Shown here: positions 63,468 to 64,000 of the stretch, in pieces
Layout: each line of letters starts with the position of its first letter
How positions within the stretch are numbered: the first letter of the stretch is position 1
Source of the DNA: Cetobacterium somerae
Lineage (GTDB): Bacteria > Fusobacteriota > Fusobacteriia > Fusobacteriales > Fusobacteriaceae
NCBI RefSeq assembly: GCF_022430525.1
Contig: NZ_CP092520.1
Coordinates: forward strand, 620,001-684,000
Length of the DNA stretch: 64,000 nt
Direction: 5' to 3'
The notes under the pieces: generated by a model
Told to the model about the DNA's origin: nothing
The model's database searches: none
Seen by the model: only the letters and a program-made list of their open reading frames with translations
Made by a program: the position numbers and the translations under genes

Positions 63468-64000
63468 TTATTTTTTTATTCTCATTCTTTTTTCTTTTAG
63501 TAGAGCTTTAGTATTTTCATGAGTTTCAAGTAATAGATTATATAAATCTAACTTAAGTGAATTATTTTCCAATAAATCAGGAACTTCAAATTTTAAATCT
63601 CTTAAAGAATAATTTGCAGTAAAAATAATATTTTTTGATTCAACATTAATGGTATCATAAGTAGATAATGTAAAAAAATTGTCACTAAATTTATTAACTA
63701 AAATATTTTCTAAAGTTTCTCTAAAAAGAAGATATTCTTGCTTAATATACCTTTTATTTGTAAAACCAACTTTTGAAGCTAAAGAAATTATATCGTCACT
63801 ATTTAAAGGGAGCTTGTTCCAAATTTTAAATTTAGTATAATAATAAGTTTCATTTGGAAAAGTATGAATAATTTTTTCAATTAGATTTTTTGATTTTGTA
63901 GCAAAAGCATAAGAAAGCAAGGAATTTAAGCTATAGTTTTGAAAAGATGAGTTATCGTATACTTTTCTTAACTCAATTATCATATCAAAAGCATCAGTTC
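63468..64000 (-). CDS. Unknown protein (partial, 5' end off window)
   Basis: The frame has no stop before base 64000 and continues upstream of the internal ATG 63983 as TDAFDMIIELRKVYDN, so the start lies off the right edge. The visible 177 residues are helical with a Lys/Arg-rich tail (LLKEKRMRIKK). No motif is recognised; a relation to AbiE-type toxins or restriction enzymes was considered but not supported. Convergent with the methyltransferase. Confidence 0.6.
   Translation of the reverse strand, partial: TDAFDMIIELRKVYDNSSFQNYSLNSLLSYAFATKSKNLIEKIIHTFPNETYYYTKFKIWNKLPLNSDDIISLASKVGFTNKRYIKQEYLLFRETLENILVNKFSDNFFTLSTYDTINVESKNIIFTANYSLRDLKFEVPDLLENNSLKLDLYNLLLETHENTKALLKEKRMRIKK

Noticed and set aside
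63468-64000. Cognate restriction enzyme for the methyltransferase
   Set aside because: The visible part shows no PD-(D/E)xK, HNH or GIY-YIG motif, and the gene is convergent and incomplete.

Overview
The window is very AT-rich (about 28% GC by eye), with compact operons, strong GGAGG ribosome-binding sites and TTGACA/TATAAT promoters. It encodes outer-membrane beta-barrel porins as well as lipoproteins, and its enzymes are those of an amino-acid- and sugar-using anaerobe (Na+/glutamate symporter, glutamate decarboxylase, ECF vitamin uptake, molybdenum cofactor synthesis). This combination suggests a diderm Fusobacteriota genome (Fusobacterium/Cetobacterium-like). The assignment is an inference from style and gene content, not from a search.

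Layout. (1) 1-1.3 kb: the end of a surface-polysaccharide locus (partial EpsG-like polymerase, Wzz-like protein). (2) 1.3-29.3 kb: ordinary chromosomal genes. These include an OmpG-like porin; an ygjP-ecfS-ecfA-ecfT operon; lacZ; a divergent ABC-F ATPase; a Gly-Arg-Thr tRNA array; gadB; a mobA-mobB fusion; the tldD/pmbA pair; an MscS channel; a DUF4396 membrane protein with a Met-rich repeat; DUF1846; a nucleoside hydrolase; gltS; a ThyX-like protein; an MFS transporter; Hsp20; a C26 glutamine-amidotransferase-like hydrolase with an APC permease; and xthA. (3) 29.4-29.7 kb: a Pro-Trp-Met tRNA array. (4) 29.7-46.2 kb: the most striking chromosomal locus. Two divergent operons encode three multidomain GH18 chitinase-like proteins, a patatin-like lipase, a small coiled-coil protein, a 1841-residue M60-like metallopeptidase with tandem F5/8C-like modules, and a shorter paralogue that has lost the HExxH site. 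None of these proteins has a recognisable signal peptide, and the three chitinases share an N-terminal helical region. I infer a degradative or toxin-like assembly aimed at chitin/glycoprotein barriers and exported by a non-Sec route.

(5) 46.2-52.6 kb: housekeeping genes (MarC, XRE-cupin regulator divergent from a BFD-type ferredoxin, lipoproteins, FomA-like porin, BMP-family binding protein, flavodoxin-fold reductase, DinB). (6) 52.7 kb to the right end: an integrated element, prophage or satellite. It holds a tyrosine integrase, an excisionase-like protein, a row of small early genes, RecT and a YqaJ exonuclease, all leftward. A LexA/CI-like repressor runs rightward and is followed by a DUF262 protein, a HEPN protein and an N6-adenine DNA methyltransferase, which look like lysogeny-expressed defence cargo. 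Between the two arms is a clear genetic switch: two divergent promoters, three 19-bp operators of one type and two overlapping palindromes of another. No capsid or tail genes are visible, so a complete phage is not proven.
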